From Pseudomonas paralcaligenes (GTDB lineage Bacteria; Pseudomonadota; Gammaproteobacteria; Pseudomonadales; Pseudomonadaceae): a stretch of DNA of 33,164 bases. Below, piece by piece: positions 8,315 through 15,424 of the stretch. The position numbers were made by a program, and so were the translations under genes. Below the pieces are notes generated by a model. It worked only from the letters and a program-made list of their open reading frames with translations. It did no database searches and was not told where the DNA came from. Where the stretch lies: NCBI RefSeq assembly GCF_019655855.1, contig NZ_BPFX01000018.1:1-33164 (forward strand), in the 5' to 3' direction. Position 1 is the first letter of the stretch. Every line of letters starts with the position of its first letter.

Positions 8315-10018
8315 TCACGCCAGCAGCCTGAGCGCCAGCAGCATGCCCAGCGCCACGACGATCACCAGCACGCCCGCCAGCAGCTGCGGGTGGCGGCTGC
8401 GCCACAGGGCCAGGTGCGCGGCCCAGGGGTTCCGGGCGCGGGCCTGCTTGAGGCGCGGGTAGAGGTACTGCTCGACCTGGCGGCGGTCGAAGAACAGGAA
8501 CAGGCCGTTGCCCAGCGCCACACAGGCGTCGTCGGTCAGCAGGTGCTGCGCGCCGTATTCGAGCCGCTCGGCAGGCACCACGACCTGCCGGCGCGCACTC
8601 TGCTGGATCAGGAACTCGTCGTCGCGCAGGCCGACGCGCTGCCGGCACAGGCTGTCGATCAGCCAGGCGGTGAGCAGCAGGAGGAACAGCACGCCACCCG
8701 TCATCGCCGCGACCGGTCCCGTGATTGCCGGCGGCTGGTCGGCGACGGCCAGTGGCAGCAGCAGGGTGCTGCAGAACAGCGCCGCGATGAGCAGCGGCAC
8801 CAGGAATATCCAGGGCCGCCAGCGCAGCAGGCGGTTGTCCAGCCAGAGCGTCTGGCCGGCCGGCAGCGGCGCTGCCGGCTGCTGGATCAGCTTGTCGAGC
8901 GGTCGCAGCCGTAGGCCCTGGAACGCCGCGCGGGTTTCCTCGCGCTCCAGGCGCCAGGCCGCGTACAGGCCGCCCAGCATGACCAGCACGAAACCGCCCA
9001 GGCCCAGGCGGGAGAGCAGCTGCCAATGTTCGATGGCCGCCCGGCTCTCGGCCTCCAGCCGGGTCAGGGTTGCGGATTGCGCGGCGGGCAGGGCGCCCGT
9101 GGCACGGTCGAAGCGCAGCAGGCGCGGGGCGTCGTAGTCGGCCAGCCACAGGCTGTCGGCGAACCAGGCCATGGCCAGCGGGTCGCCCAGTTCGGTCGTC
9201 GACAGTTCGGCAAGGACACGGCCCTCGTCGTCCAGGCGCACCACCCGGCCGTTGGCCAGGTTGCGGTCGCCGGCGTTGACCCACCAGGCCTGGCCGTCCC
9301 AGGCGAACTGGTGCGGCCAGCGGTGCTGCTGGCTGACACGGAAGTTCAGGCTCTCCTCGACCCGGCCATAGTCCTGCGGGTCGCGGCTGACCCGGGCGAG
9401 CCGGTGGTGGTTGGTGTCGGCCAGCCACAGCTGGTCGCCGCGCATCACCAGCTGGTTGGGGAAGCGCAGCTCGTCGGTGCCGCTGCGGGCCAGCAGCTCG
9501 CCGTGCTCGTCGAGCAGGTACAGGCGGAATTCGCGGGTGTGGGCCACATGGACCCGCTGGGTGTCCGGCTCGACCAGCAGGTGGAAGGCGCCGTCGAACG
9601 CCGGCAGGTCGCGGCCGAACGGCTGGCAGCCGTCCGCGTTGCAGCGCCGGAAGCCTTCGCCGGCCTGCAGTGGCCTGGGATGCCGGTCCTGCAGGCGCAG
9701 CCAGCTGGTCAGGCCATGGGCCAGGCCCGGTTCGCCGGGGCGGTGGTAGAGCAGCAGGTCGCCGTTGGCGAACACCGCGAAGTCGCCCTCCGCCCGAATA
9801 CCCAGCTCGCCTAGGTCGAGGGTGCGCTGCTCCCGGCCCTCGCGGTCGAGCCAGACCAGATGCTGGCCGAACTGCACCAGCAACTGGCCGTCGTGCTCGC
9901 GCAGCAGGCCGTAGCGGTCGGCCTGCAGCCTGGCGTCGTTCGCCAGCAGATAGAGACCGACGCTCAATGCCGCCAATGTGGCGATCAGGCAGGCGGCCAG
10001 CAGTGATTTCCCTTTCAT
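8315..10018 (-). CDS. Uncharacterised membrane protein with NHL/beta-propeller-like domain
   Basis: A 567-residue protein of unknown function. An N-terminal membrane helix (about 5-25) is followed by about 320 residues of repeating beta-rich segments with NHL/propeller-style phrases, such as LWLADTNHHRLARVS, WWVNAGDRNLANGRVVRLD and LWLADYDAPRLLRFD. These should form an extracytoplasmic propeller. A membrane helix follows at about 375-395, a cytoplasmic stretch, two more helices (about 430-500), a short globular part and a final helix at the C-terminus (ends LGMLLALRLLA). The start at 10018 has GGGGAG upstream and leads into the signal-anchor; the longer frame to 10165 has no such support. Divergent from the DUF3087 gene. 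No enzymatic motif is seen. Confidence 0.75.
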   Translation of the reverse strand: MKGKSLLAACLIATLAALSVGLYLLANDARLQADRYGLLREHDGQLLVQFGQHLVWLDREGREQRTLDLGELGIRAEGDFAVFANGDLLLYHRPGEPGLAHGLTSWLRLQDRHPRPLQAGEGFRRCNADGCQPFGRDLPAFDGAFHLLVEPDTQRVHVAHTREFRLYLLDEHGELLARSGTDELRFPNQLVMRGDQLWLADTNHHRLARVSRDPQDYGRVEESLNFRVSQQHRWPHQFAWDGQAWWVNAGDRNLANGRVVRLDDEGRVLAELSTTELGDPLAMAWFADSLWLADYDAPRLLRFDRATGALPAAQSATLTRLEAESRAAIEHWQLLSRLGLGGFVLVMLGGLYAAWRLEREETRAAFQGLRLRPLDKLIQQPAAPLPAGQTLWLDNRLLRWRPWIFLVPLLIAALFCSTLLLPLAVADQPPAITGPVAAMTGGVLFLLLLTAWLIDSLCRQRVGLRDDEFLIQQSARRQVVVPAERLEYGAQHLLTDDACVALGNGLFLFFDRRQVEQYLYPRLKQARARNPWAAHLALWRSRHPQLLAGVLVIVVALGMLLALRLLA

Positions 10019-10182
10019 CGACGACTCCCCGGACAGTGGCCGGCGAGTATGCCAATTCGGCACGGTCCGTTGCGCGAGGCAGTCGACGGAGCGTGGCATC
10101 TGGCCTGCCGGACGGAGGGCGGGTAGCATCCGCGCAGCGCCTCCGGCCCGGAGGTGCCGACCCATCCGACAGCAGGAATCCC

Positions 10183-10716
10183 ATGTTCGACATCCAGCCC
10201 ATGAGCCCCGAGCACTACCGCCAGCAGACCCGCCGCAGCACCTTCCTGCTGGCCGGCGTGTTCCTGGCGCTGGGTATGCTCTGCGCCACCGCCAGCACCC
10301 AGCTGTTCGGCACGCCCGGCGGCGACAACTTCAAGTGGAACCTGATCGGCGTGCTGGCCGGCCTGGGCCTGACCATCGCCCTGGTGCGCTACCAGCTGTG
10401 GTCGCGGCCGTTCATGGCGGCGGCGGTGTACGGCTGGCGGCTCAAGCGCAGCCTGATGAGCGTGACCAACGTGATGCACCACGTGAAGGCCGGCGTGGCG
10501 GCGGGCGACGAGAGCGCCATGAAGCTGCTGCGCTTCTACCACCTGGGCGTGAGCCAGATGCACCAGCTGGACGGCAATAGCGCCGACCTCAGCCAGATGG
10601 TCCGCGAGATCGACGCCCACCGCGAGGCCATGCTGGCGCTCGGCCTGGACGTGGAGCAGAACCGCCTCGACCCGGCCTGGCTCGAATCGGTGAAGCGCTT
10701 CGAAGCCAAGCGCTGA
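10183..10716 (+). CDS. DUF3087 family membrane protein
   Basis: A 177-residue protein with two hydrophobic segments (about 21-43 and 57-75) and a conserved cytoplasmic part (YGWRLKRSLMSVTNVMHHVKAGVAAGDESAMKLLRFYHLG), as recalled for DUF3087. Function unknown. The start at 10183 has AGGA about eight bases upstream (AGCAGGAATCCC-ATG). The frame is open far upstream, but the longer product would be Arg/Pro-rich shadow sequence from the divergent gene. It ends just before a strong palindrome shared with the convergent LysE gene. Confidence 0.83.
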   Translation: MFDIQPMSPEHYRQQTRRSTFLLAGVFLALGMLCATASTQLFGTPGGDNFKWNLIGVLAGLGLTIALVRYQLWSRPFMAAAVYGWRLKRSLMSVTNVMHHVKAGVAAGDESAMKLLRFYHLGVSQMHQLDGNSADLSQMVREIDAHREAMLALGLDVEQNRLDPAWLESVKRFEAKR

Positions 10717-10726
10717 GCACAGTGGC

Positions 10727-10782
10727 GGTGCGCACGGCGCACCCTACGATGGGACGTTGACGTAGGGTGCGCCGCGCGCACC
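10727..10782. repeat. Intergenic palindrome, GTAGGGTGCGCC type, probable bidirectional transcript end
   Basis: Arms of 22 bp (10727-10748 and 10761-10782) pair with one mismatch, an allowed G-U in RNA, around a 12-base loop. It lies between the converging stops of the DUF3087 and LysE genes. There is no clear T-tract, so termination is inferred from position and stem strength. Confidence 0.8.
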
Positions 10783-10797
10783 AGCCATGGTCCGGGT

Positions 10798-11397
10798 CTA
10801 CACCAGCAACGCCATCCAGGTGGAGGCGAACAGCAGCAGCGCCAGCGCCTGGTTGAAGCGACGCATCCGCTCCGGCGCCTGCAGGAGCCGCGCGCTGCCG
10901 GCGCCGAGCAGGGCCCAGACGGTCATGCAGGGCAGCGCCATCAGCAGGAAGATCAGCGACAGCTGCATCACGCGCAGGGCCTTGTCCGCGCTGTCGGCGG
11001 CGAACACGCTGACCACCGCGACCGCCATCATCCACACCTTGGGATTCACCAGCTGCAGCAGCGCCGCGCCCAGCGGACCCAGCTCGCGCTGGCCCGCCGT
11101 GTCGGTCTGCAGCGGCGCGGCCGCGTGGCGCAGCAGCTGCCAGGCCAGCCAGCTCAGCCAAAACGCGCCCAGCCAGCTCATCGCCAGCTGCACGCGAGGG
11201 TAGCGCAGCAGCGTCTCGCCCAGGCCGAGGCCCACCAGCAGCACGATCAGCGCCGCCCCAAGACAGGCGCCGAGCACCAGCGGCAGGGTGGCGCGCAGGC
11301 CGAAGCGGGCGCCGTGGCCGAGCGCCAGGATGTTGGTCGGCCCCGGAGTGATGGTGGCGACGAAGGCGAACAGCAGGAAGGGCAACAGGGACTGCAT
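10798..11397 (-). CDS. LysE/RhtB family amino-acid exporter
   Basis: Inner-membrane exporter of 199 residues, about the usual length. The N-terminal PGPTNILALGHGARFG segment and the mid-protein LLQLVNPKVWMM segment are the typical LysE/RhtB signatures. About six hydrophobic segments are visible. The substrate is not predictable beyond amino acid or a related compound. The start at 11397 has GGAGGGA about eight bases upstream. It lies 93 bases downstream of an AraC-type regulator on the same strand, a common pairing in which the regulator controls the exporter. Confidence 0.92.
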   Translation of the reverse strand: MQSLLPFLLFAFVATITPGPTNILALGHGARFGLRATLPLVLGACLGAALIVLLVGLGLGETLLRYPRVQLAMSWLGAFWLSWLAWQLLRHAAAPLQTDTAGQRELGPLGAALLQLVNPKVWMMAVAVVSVFAADSADKALRVMQLSLIFLLMALPCMTVWALLGAGSARLLQAPERMRRFNQALALLLFASTWMALLV

Positions 11398-11490
11398 GGT
11401 TCAGTCCCTCCGGCCGTGGCGTGGAGGATGGGTGCGACGCATGGATGGGTCTCCTTGATCGGGAGGACCATGTTCCGGCGCGGCGGCGAA

Positions 11491-12327
11491 TCAGTCTGGA
11501 AGCTTTGAGCAGCGGCGCCGGTAGTCGGCGGGGGTGAGCCGGTAGGCGCGGCGGAACCATCGGCCCAGGTGGCTCTGGTCGGCGAAGCCGAGGGCACTGG
11601 CCACGTCGGCGGGGCTGTCGCCACGGGCCAGCCGCTGGCGCGCCTTGGCCAGGCGCAGCTGGATCAGGTAGGCGTGCGGGGCGATGCCGAAGGCGCTCTT
11701 GAAGGCGCGGCCGAGGCGGAAGCGGTCCACCCCGCAGGCCGCCGCCAGGTCGTCCAGGCCGATGTCCTGGTCGAAGTGCGCGTGCAGGTAGTCGCGCGCC
11801 ACCTGGGCCACCAGCGGCAGGCGCGGGTCGGGGTTCTCCCGCTTGCGCCACTGCAGGCGGCTGGTCATGGTGCCGAGCAGGTCGTCGATGGCGGTCTGCC
11901 GGACGATGCGCAGGTCGCCCTGGTGCAGGGTCTGGAAGGCGCGGAAGATGGCCCCGGCCAGGCGGCTGTCGTTGTTCAGGATGCTGGCGAAGCTCGGCGT
12001 GCTGTCCGCCGGCGCGTGCTCGAACAGCGCGTGCAGCTCGCGCTCCAGCCACTGCGGGTCGATGTACAGCATCGAATAGGTGAAGCCTTCCTCGGTCGGC
12101 GCGTGGCCGTCGTGGATCTCGCCCGGCTCCAGCAGGATCACCTTGCCCGGCGTGCTCAGGTGCTTTTCCCGGCGGCAGTTGAACTGCTGCACGCCCTGTT
12201 CGGTGACGCCGACGAGGTAGCTGTCGTGCCAGTGCGGGTCATAGGCGTGGCCCTCGAAGTGGGCGCGGATCGACTCGATGCCGGTGTCGGCATCCTGCGT
12301 GAAGTCGATCCAGTTGCGTGTATCCAC
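11491..12327 (-). CDS. AraC family transcriptional regulator
   Basis: A 278-residue regulator with an N-terminal cupin-type sensing domain (HWHDSYLVGVTEQGVQQF, then PGKVILLEPGEIHDGHAP) and a C-terminal AraC double helix-turn-helix (about 175-275), including FRLGRAFKSAFGIAPHAYLIQLRLAKARQ and the second-helix GFADQSHLGRWFRRAYRLTPADYRR. The start is a GTG at 12327 with only a weak ribosome binding site (GGAA). Its position directly upstream of the LysE exporter on the same strand suggests it senses the exported substrate and activates that gene. Confidence 0.92.
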   Translation of the reverse strand: MDTRNWIDFTQDADTGIESIRAHFEGHAYDPHWHDSYLVGVTEQGVQQFNCRREKHLSTPGKVILLEPGEIHDGHAPTEEGFTYSMLYIDPQWLERELHALFEHAPADSTPSFASILNNDSRLAGAIFRAFQTLHQGDLRIVRQTAIDDLLGTMTSRLQWRKRENPDPRLPLVAQVARDYLHAHFDQDIGLDDLAAACGVDRFRLGRAFKSAFGIAPHAYLIQLRLAKARQRLARGDSPADVASALGFADQSHLGRWFRRAYRLTPADYRRRCSKLPD

Positions 12328-12435
12328 GGGCGTTCCGGCGAGAGTGGGCGGGGCGGGTACCGACCTTAACCGGTTTGCGCGACGGCGTTTAGAAGATTCG
12401 TGCAGGCCGCCAGGCCGCTCATCCGCCAGCCCGGT

Positions 12436-12684
12436 TCAGCGCTTGCCGGCGATGTCGCGGAGATACAGCGCCTCCACCTTCTCCCGCGCCCAGGGCGTCT
12501 TGCGCAGGAACTTGAGGCTGGAGTCGAGGCTGGGCTCGTGCTGGAAGCAGCGGATGGCGATGAGCTGGCCGAGGCGCTCCCAGCCGTGCTTGTCCACCAG
12601 GGCCTGGAGGATGGCTTTCAGGGTCAGGCCATGGAGGGGGTCGTTGCTCATCTGTCGGATCGGCTTGCGGGAGTGGGCGGTCAT
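12436..12684 (-). CDS. VF530 family DNA-binding protein
   Basis: An 82-residue protein whose SNDPLHGLTLKAILQALVDKHGW...IAIRCFQHEPSLDSSLKFLRKTPWAREKVEALY matches the VF530 (DUF2132) family; a Vibrio member is reported to bind double-stranded DNA. The start at 12684 has GGAGAG nine bases upstream. The internal ATG at 12651 gives the family-typical MSNDPLHG N-terminus but lacks a good ribosome binding site, so both remain possible. Single gene between the AraC regulator and the signal peptidase, all on the minus strand. Confidence 0.87.
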   Translation of the reverse strand: MTAHSRKPIRQMSNDPLHGLTLKAILQALVDKHGWERLGQLIAIRCFQHEPSLDSSLKFLRKTPWAREKVEALYLRDIAGKR

Positions 12685-12747
12685 TCTACCGATCTCTCCA
12701 GTCCGTAGGGGCGTTCACGAAGGATACGCATCGCTGGCGGCCGGCTA

Positions 12748-13278
12748 TCAGAGCAGCTTCCCGGCCCGGCCGATCAGGTTGGCGGCCGGTACCGGCCCCC
12801 AGTAGCGGCTGTCGTACGAGTGGTTGCGGTTGTCCCCGAGCATGAAGAACTCCCCGGCCGGGATCGTCCGCTCCGCCATCTCGGTGGTTTCGGGTGTCCG
12901 CTCTTGGGCGAGGTCCAGCACGTAGGGCTCGTCCAGCGCCTGGCCATCGATGAACACGGTGCCGCCCCGTAGCGCTACCCGCTCGCCCGGCAGGCCGACC
13001 AGGCGCTTCACGTACTTGGTCTCCGGCTGCTGCGGGTGAAGGAGCACCACCAGGTCGCCCCGTTGCGGCGTGTCCAGCCGGTAGGGCCAGGCGTTGACGA
13101 TGATGTGGTCGCCGTTCTCCAGCGTCGGGTTCATCGAGTTCGCGGGGATCAGGAAAGGGGCGATGCCGAGCAGGCGCAGGCGCGGGTCGAGACTGGGAAC
13201 GTCGAGCGGATTGATCAGGTACATGACGACCGGCAGGGCGGTGAGGGCGGAGAAAAGCGGCCAGAAACCGAGGCGCAT
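12748..13278 (-). CDS. Short type I signal peptidase
   Basis: Membrane serine protease of 176 residues that cleaves signal peptides of exported proteins. It has one N-terminal membrane helix and a periplasmic catalytic part. Box B is IPANSMNPTLENGD with nucleophile Ser48, box D is KYVKRLVGLPGE with general base Lys91, and box E is GDNRNHSYDSRYWG at about 148-161. The housekeeping LepB of Pseudomonas is about 284 residues with two helices and sits by lepA; this is the shorter paralogue type, as with P. aeruginosa PA1303. The start at 13278 has AAGGAA upstream and begins the membrane helix; the frame extends to 13407 without support. Confidence 0.9.
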   Translation of the reverse strand: MRLGFWPLFSALTALPVVMYLINPLDVPSLDPRLRLLGIAPFLIPANSMNPTLENGDHIIVNAWPYRLDTPQRGDLVVLLHPQQPETKYVKRLVGLPGERVALRGGTVFIDGQALDEPYVLDLAQERTPETTEMAERTIPAGEFFMLGDNRNHSYDSRYWGPVPAANLIGRAGKLL

Positions 13279-13580
13279 CGGCAATTCCTTATCGTGGCAG
13301 GGCCGGCTGGCCCGGCATCCTGTTCGGTGGTGCGACGTTATGCAATGCACTGCGTGCCGCGCAACCCATCCCTCTGCGGGGCGAGGTAGGGAACACTTGG
13401 AGGGCATCCTTCGTCTACCGCTGCGCTGTCATCCGGACATCGCTAGTTGTCCTATGGACTTGCTGATCATGTTGTCCTATCGACCTTCATGGTTCTCAAC
13501 ATGTTGAATTAAAAAGGCAATTTTTCTGGCATGAAAGCTGAGTAGTTCCCTGGGCACAAAATTGCCAACGGAGAACTTCC
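13279..13580. other. Gene-free divergent intergenic region with a short direct repeat
   Basis: This 302-bp stretch separates the divergent signal peptidase and glycine-zipper genes and should hold both promoters. GTTGTCCTAT occurs at 13446-13455 and again at 13471-13480, each followed by a GACTT or GACCTT-like tail. CATGTTG (13468-13474) and CAACATG (13497-13503) form an inverted pair. GC drops near 13500-13560. No coding frame or RNA gene was recognised. Confidence 0.5.
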
Positions 13581-13928
13581 ATGCGTCGCTTTACCTTGCT
13601 CGCTTTCAGTGTCGGCCTGCTGGCCGTGCAATCCGTCCAGGCCGCCGAGGTGGTGGCCGAGCGGGAGGAGAATTCGGTCGGTACCGGCTTCGGTGCGCTG
13701 ACCGGGCTGATGGTCGGCGCCGCAACCGGTGGGCCGGTCGGGGCGGTGGTCGGCGCGGCGCTGGGAGGCTGGGGCGGAGCCCAGGCGCAACGCGCCAGCG
13801 GCCAGACCGGCACCGCCTACGTGGTGCGGGACGAGACGGGCGAAGAGCGCTGGATTCGCTCGCCGCATCAGCGCTTCGAGACCGGCCAGCGGGTGGAAGT
13901 GCGCGGAGGGCGCATTCAGCCCGAATGA
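13581..13928 (+). CDS. Exported glycine-zipper protein
   Basis: A 115-residue protein with a signal peptide (MRRFTLLAFSVGLLAVQSVQAAE, cleavage likely after QAA) and a central glycine-zipper stretch (TGFGALTGLMVGAATGGPVGAVVGAALGGWGGA, about 35-67). Small-xxx-small repeats of this kind pack helices in membranes and occur in outer-membrane-associated stress proteins. The polar C-terminal part (TAYVVRDETGEERWIRSPHQRFETGQRVEVRGGRI) resembles a small beta domain. There is no lipobox cysteine. The start at 13581 has GGAG nine bases upstream. Function unknown; envelope location is inferred. Confidence 0.8.
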   Translation: MRRFTLLAFSVGLLAVQSVQAAEVVAEREENSVGTGFGALTGLMVGAATGGPVGAVVGAALGGWGGAQAQRASGQTGTAYVVRDETGEERWIRSPHQRFETGQRVEVRGGRIQPE

Positions 13929-14017
13929 CTCCCGGGCGCGCTTCGGCTGTTCCGGGGCGCTGCCCTTTTCTTTGGCTATGTCCCCGTTACGTGTTGTAGT
14001 GCTCTGACCCACTCTGG

Positions 14018-14090
14018 GTCCCCGCCTGCGCGGGGATGACGAGGTAGGGGGAAGTTTCTTCCGAAACCGTCATTCCCGCGCAGGCGGGAC
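14018..14090. repeat. Inverted repeat with CCCGCCTGCGCGGG arms
   Basis: Left arm 14018-14041 (GTCCCCGCCTGCGCGGGGAT...) and right arm 14068-14090 (...ATTCCCGCGCAGGCGGGAC) pair almost fully around a 26-base centre. Each arm is itself partly palindromic. This looks like the widespread bacterial "CGTCATTCCCGCG" intergenic repeat. It lies inside the candidate element 13974-14348. Confidence 0.8.
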
Positions 14091-14216
14091 AGCGGCTGTA
14101 TCGCTGAACAGCGCTTGCGCTGGCCCGAAGGGGAATAATCCAGGGGCAGGCAGCTGCAGCATTCAGTTAGAGGGGGTTGACCGCACAACGCACAGGGCGG
14201 GTAAGCCGCTTGCCGG

Positions 14217-14262
14217 CGTAACCCACCGGCGGTGGTGCGGTTGATTGCGCTGGTGGGTTACG
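14217..14262. repeat. Inverted repeat CGTAACCCACC / GGTGGGTTACG
   Basis: Perfect 11-bp arms (14217-14227 and 14252-14262) with a 24-base loop, the third nested inverted repeat of the gene-free stretch. The GGTGGGTTACG motif is a common proteobacterial intergenic repeat type. No T-tract follows on either strand. Confidence 0.7.
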
Positions 14263-14502
14263 GCCTGTGGCCCAACCACCCTACCGTCTCCCAGACAGGC
14301 TTCCTCAGGACAGTTGTGGCGTCTGCAACACGCAACGGGGACATAGCCTTTTCTTCGGCACCCTGCCTGTGGTCGGAAGCGCGATGCTGCCCGTCCGATG
14401 GGGGCTGGAGGGCATCTTCAGGAGGGACGTTTGGCAGTATGATGCCGCGCTTCGGCCACGATGCCGTGACTGCCAACAGAACAACAGGGAGATTCGCCAA
14501 GA

Positions 14503-15369
14503 ATGTCGGAGACGATTCGTGTTTTCGTGGGTTGCGATCCGAACGATTGCGACCTCGAGCAGATGATGGTGCTGGACTACAGCATCCGCAAGCACTGCTC
14601 GCAGCCGGTGGAAATCCACTGGATGCAGCTCTCCCGCGACCCCGAGAGCTTCTGGTACTCCAACCCGGAACAGCAGCAGGGCTGGCGCACCGAGGCCTGG
14701 ACCACGCCGTTCTCCGCGTTCCGCTGGGGCATTCCGGCGTTCTGCGGCTACCAGGGCAAGGCCATCTACATGGATACCGACGTGATCGTGCTGTGCGATC
14801 TGGCGGAGCTGTGGAACCAGGCCTTCGAGCCCGGCAAGGTGGTGATGGCGAAGGGCGGGGAGGAATCCTGGCGCTTCTGCGTGTCGATGTGGGACTGCGC
14901 CGAGGCGAAGAAGCACCTGCCATCCATCGAGGAGTTGCGGGGCAAGCCGGAAATCCACCAGCAGTTGAAGAAGTACTACAAGACCCACACCGAGGTGATC
15001 CAGCCGTTCGATACCCAGTACAACAACATCGACGGCGAGAACACCCCGCTCGAGCAGATCAGGATCCTCCATTACTCGGACATGGGCACCCAGTTCTCCC
15101 ATGGCATTTCCTTCCCCCGCCTGGAGCGCGAAGGGCGTAAGCACTGGTTCGACGGCACCGTGATGCCGCACCCGAGGCAGGACCTGCAGGCGCTGTTCGA
15201 GCGCTACTACCAGGAGGCGCTGGGCGCCGGCTACAGCCTGGAGAACTACCGCATGAAGCAGGTGTTCGGCGTCTTCCCGAAATATTCGCAGAAGGCCTAC
15301 TCCGGCAACTCGGTGACCCGTCCGAAGCACTGGTGGAAACGCCTGTTCCGCAAGAAGGCCAAGGCCTGA
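14503..15369 (+). CDS. Glycosyltransferase with DxD motif, GT8-like
   Basis: A 288-residue predicted GT-A-fold glycosyltransferase. The N-terminus (IRVFVGCDPNDCDLEQMMVLDYSIRKH) is a Rossmann-like nucleotide-sugar entry, and KAIYMDTDVIVLCDLAEL carries the metal-binding DTD at 91-93. Later, ILHYSDMGTQ supplies a His like the second metal ligand of family GT8. The C-terminus is a basic, Trp-containing tail (RPKHWWKRLFRKKAKA) likely to touch the inner membrane. Donor and acceptor are unknown; lipopolysaccharide or another surface glycan is an inference. The start at 14503 has AGGGAG about eleven bases upstream. It is an orphan, not in a polysaccharide cluster, and is followed by a terminator hairpin. 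Confidence 0.75.
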   Translation: MSETIRVFVGCDPNDCDLEQMMVLDYSIRKHCSQPVEIHWMQLSRDPESFWYSNPEQQQGWRTEAWTTPFSAFRWGIPAFCGYQGKAIYMDTDVIVLCDLAELWNQAFEPGKVVMAKGGEESWRFCVSMWDCAEAKKHLPSIEELRGKPEIHQQLKKYYKTHTEVIQPFDTQYNNIDGENTPLEQIRILHYSDMGTQFSHGISFPRLEREGRKHWFDGTVMPHPRQDLQALFERYYQEALGAGYSLENYRMKQVFGVFPKYSQKAYSGNSVTRPKHWWKRLFRKKAKA

Positions 15370-15374
15370 TCCCG

Positions 15375-15404
15375 CTGCGGCGCCCTCGGGCGCCGCAGTC
15401 GTTT
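15375..15404 (+). terminator. Terminator hairpin after the glycosyltransferase gene
   Basis: Perfect 10-bp arms CTGCGGCGCC (15375-15384) and GGCGCCGCAG (15389-15398) with a CTCG loop, followed by TCGTTT. It begins six bases after the glycosyltransferase stop and also lies just past the stop of the convergent gene. The T-tract is short. Confidence 0.65.
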
Positions 15405-15424
15405 CCGGGCTGGCCCGCCGCTGT

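Larger units (their letters stand above)
13974..14348. mobile_element. Candidate MITE-like element with 26-bp inverted ends
   Basis: The ends 13974-13999 (begins GGCTATGTCCCCGTT) and 14323-14348 (ends AACGGGGACATAGCC) are inverted copies matching at 24 of 26 positions. CCTTTTCTT occurs just outside the left end (13964-13972) and at the right end (14347-14355), suggestive of a target duplication although it overlaps the right end by two bases. Inside are two further inverted repeats and no coding frame. Together with flanks this is the whole 574-bp gene-free gap between the glycine-zipper and glycosyltransferase genes. Confidence 0.5.

Noticed and set aside
13526..13545. Possible sigma-54 promoter (TGGCATG...GC) before the glycine-zipper gene
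   Set aside because: The spacing between the GG and GC elements is too short for sigma-54 recognition.
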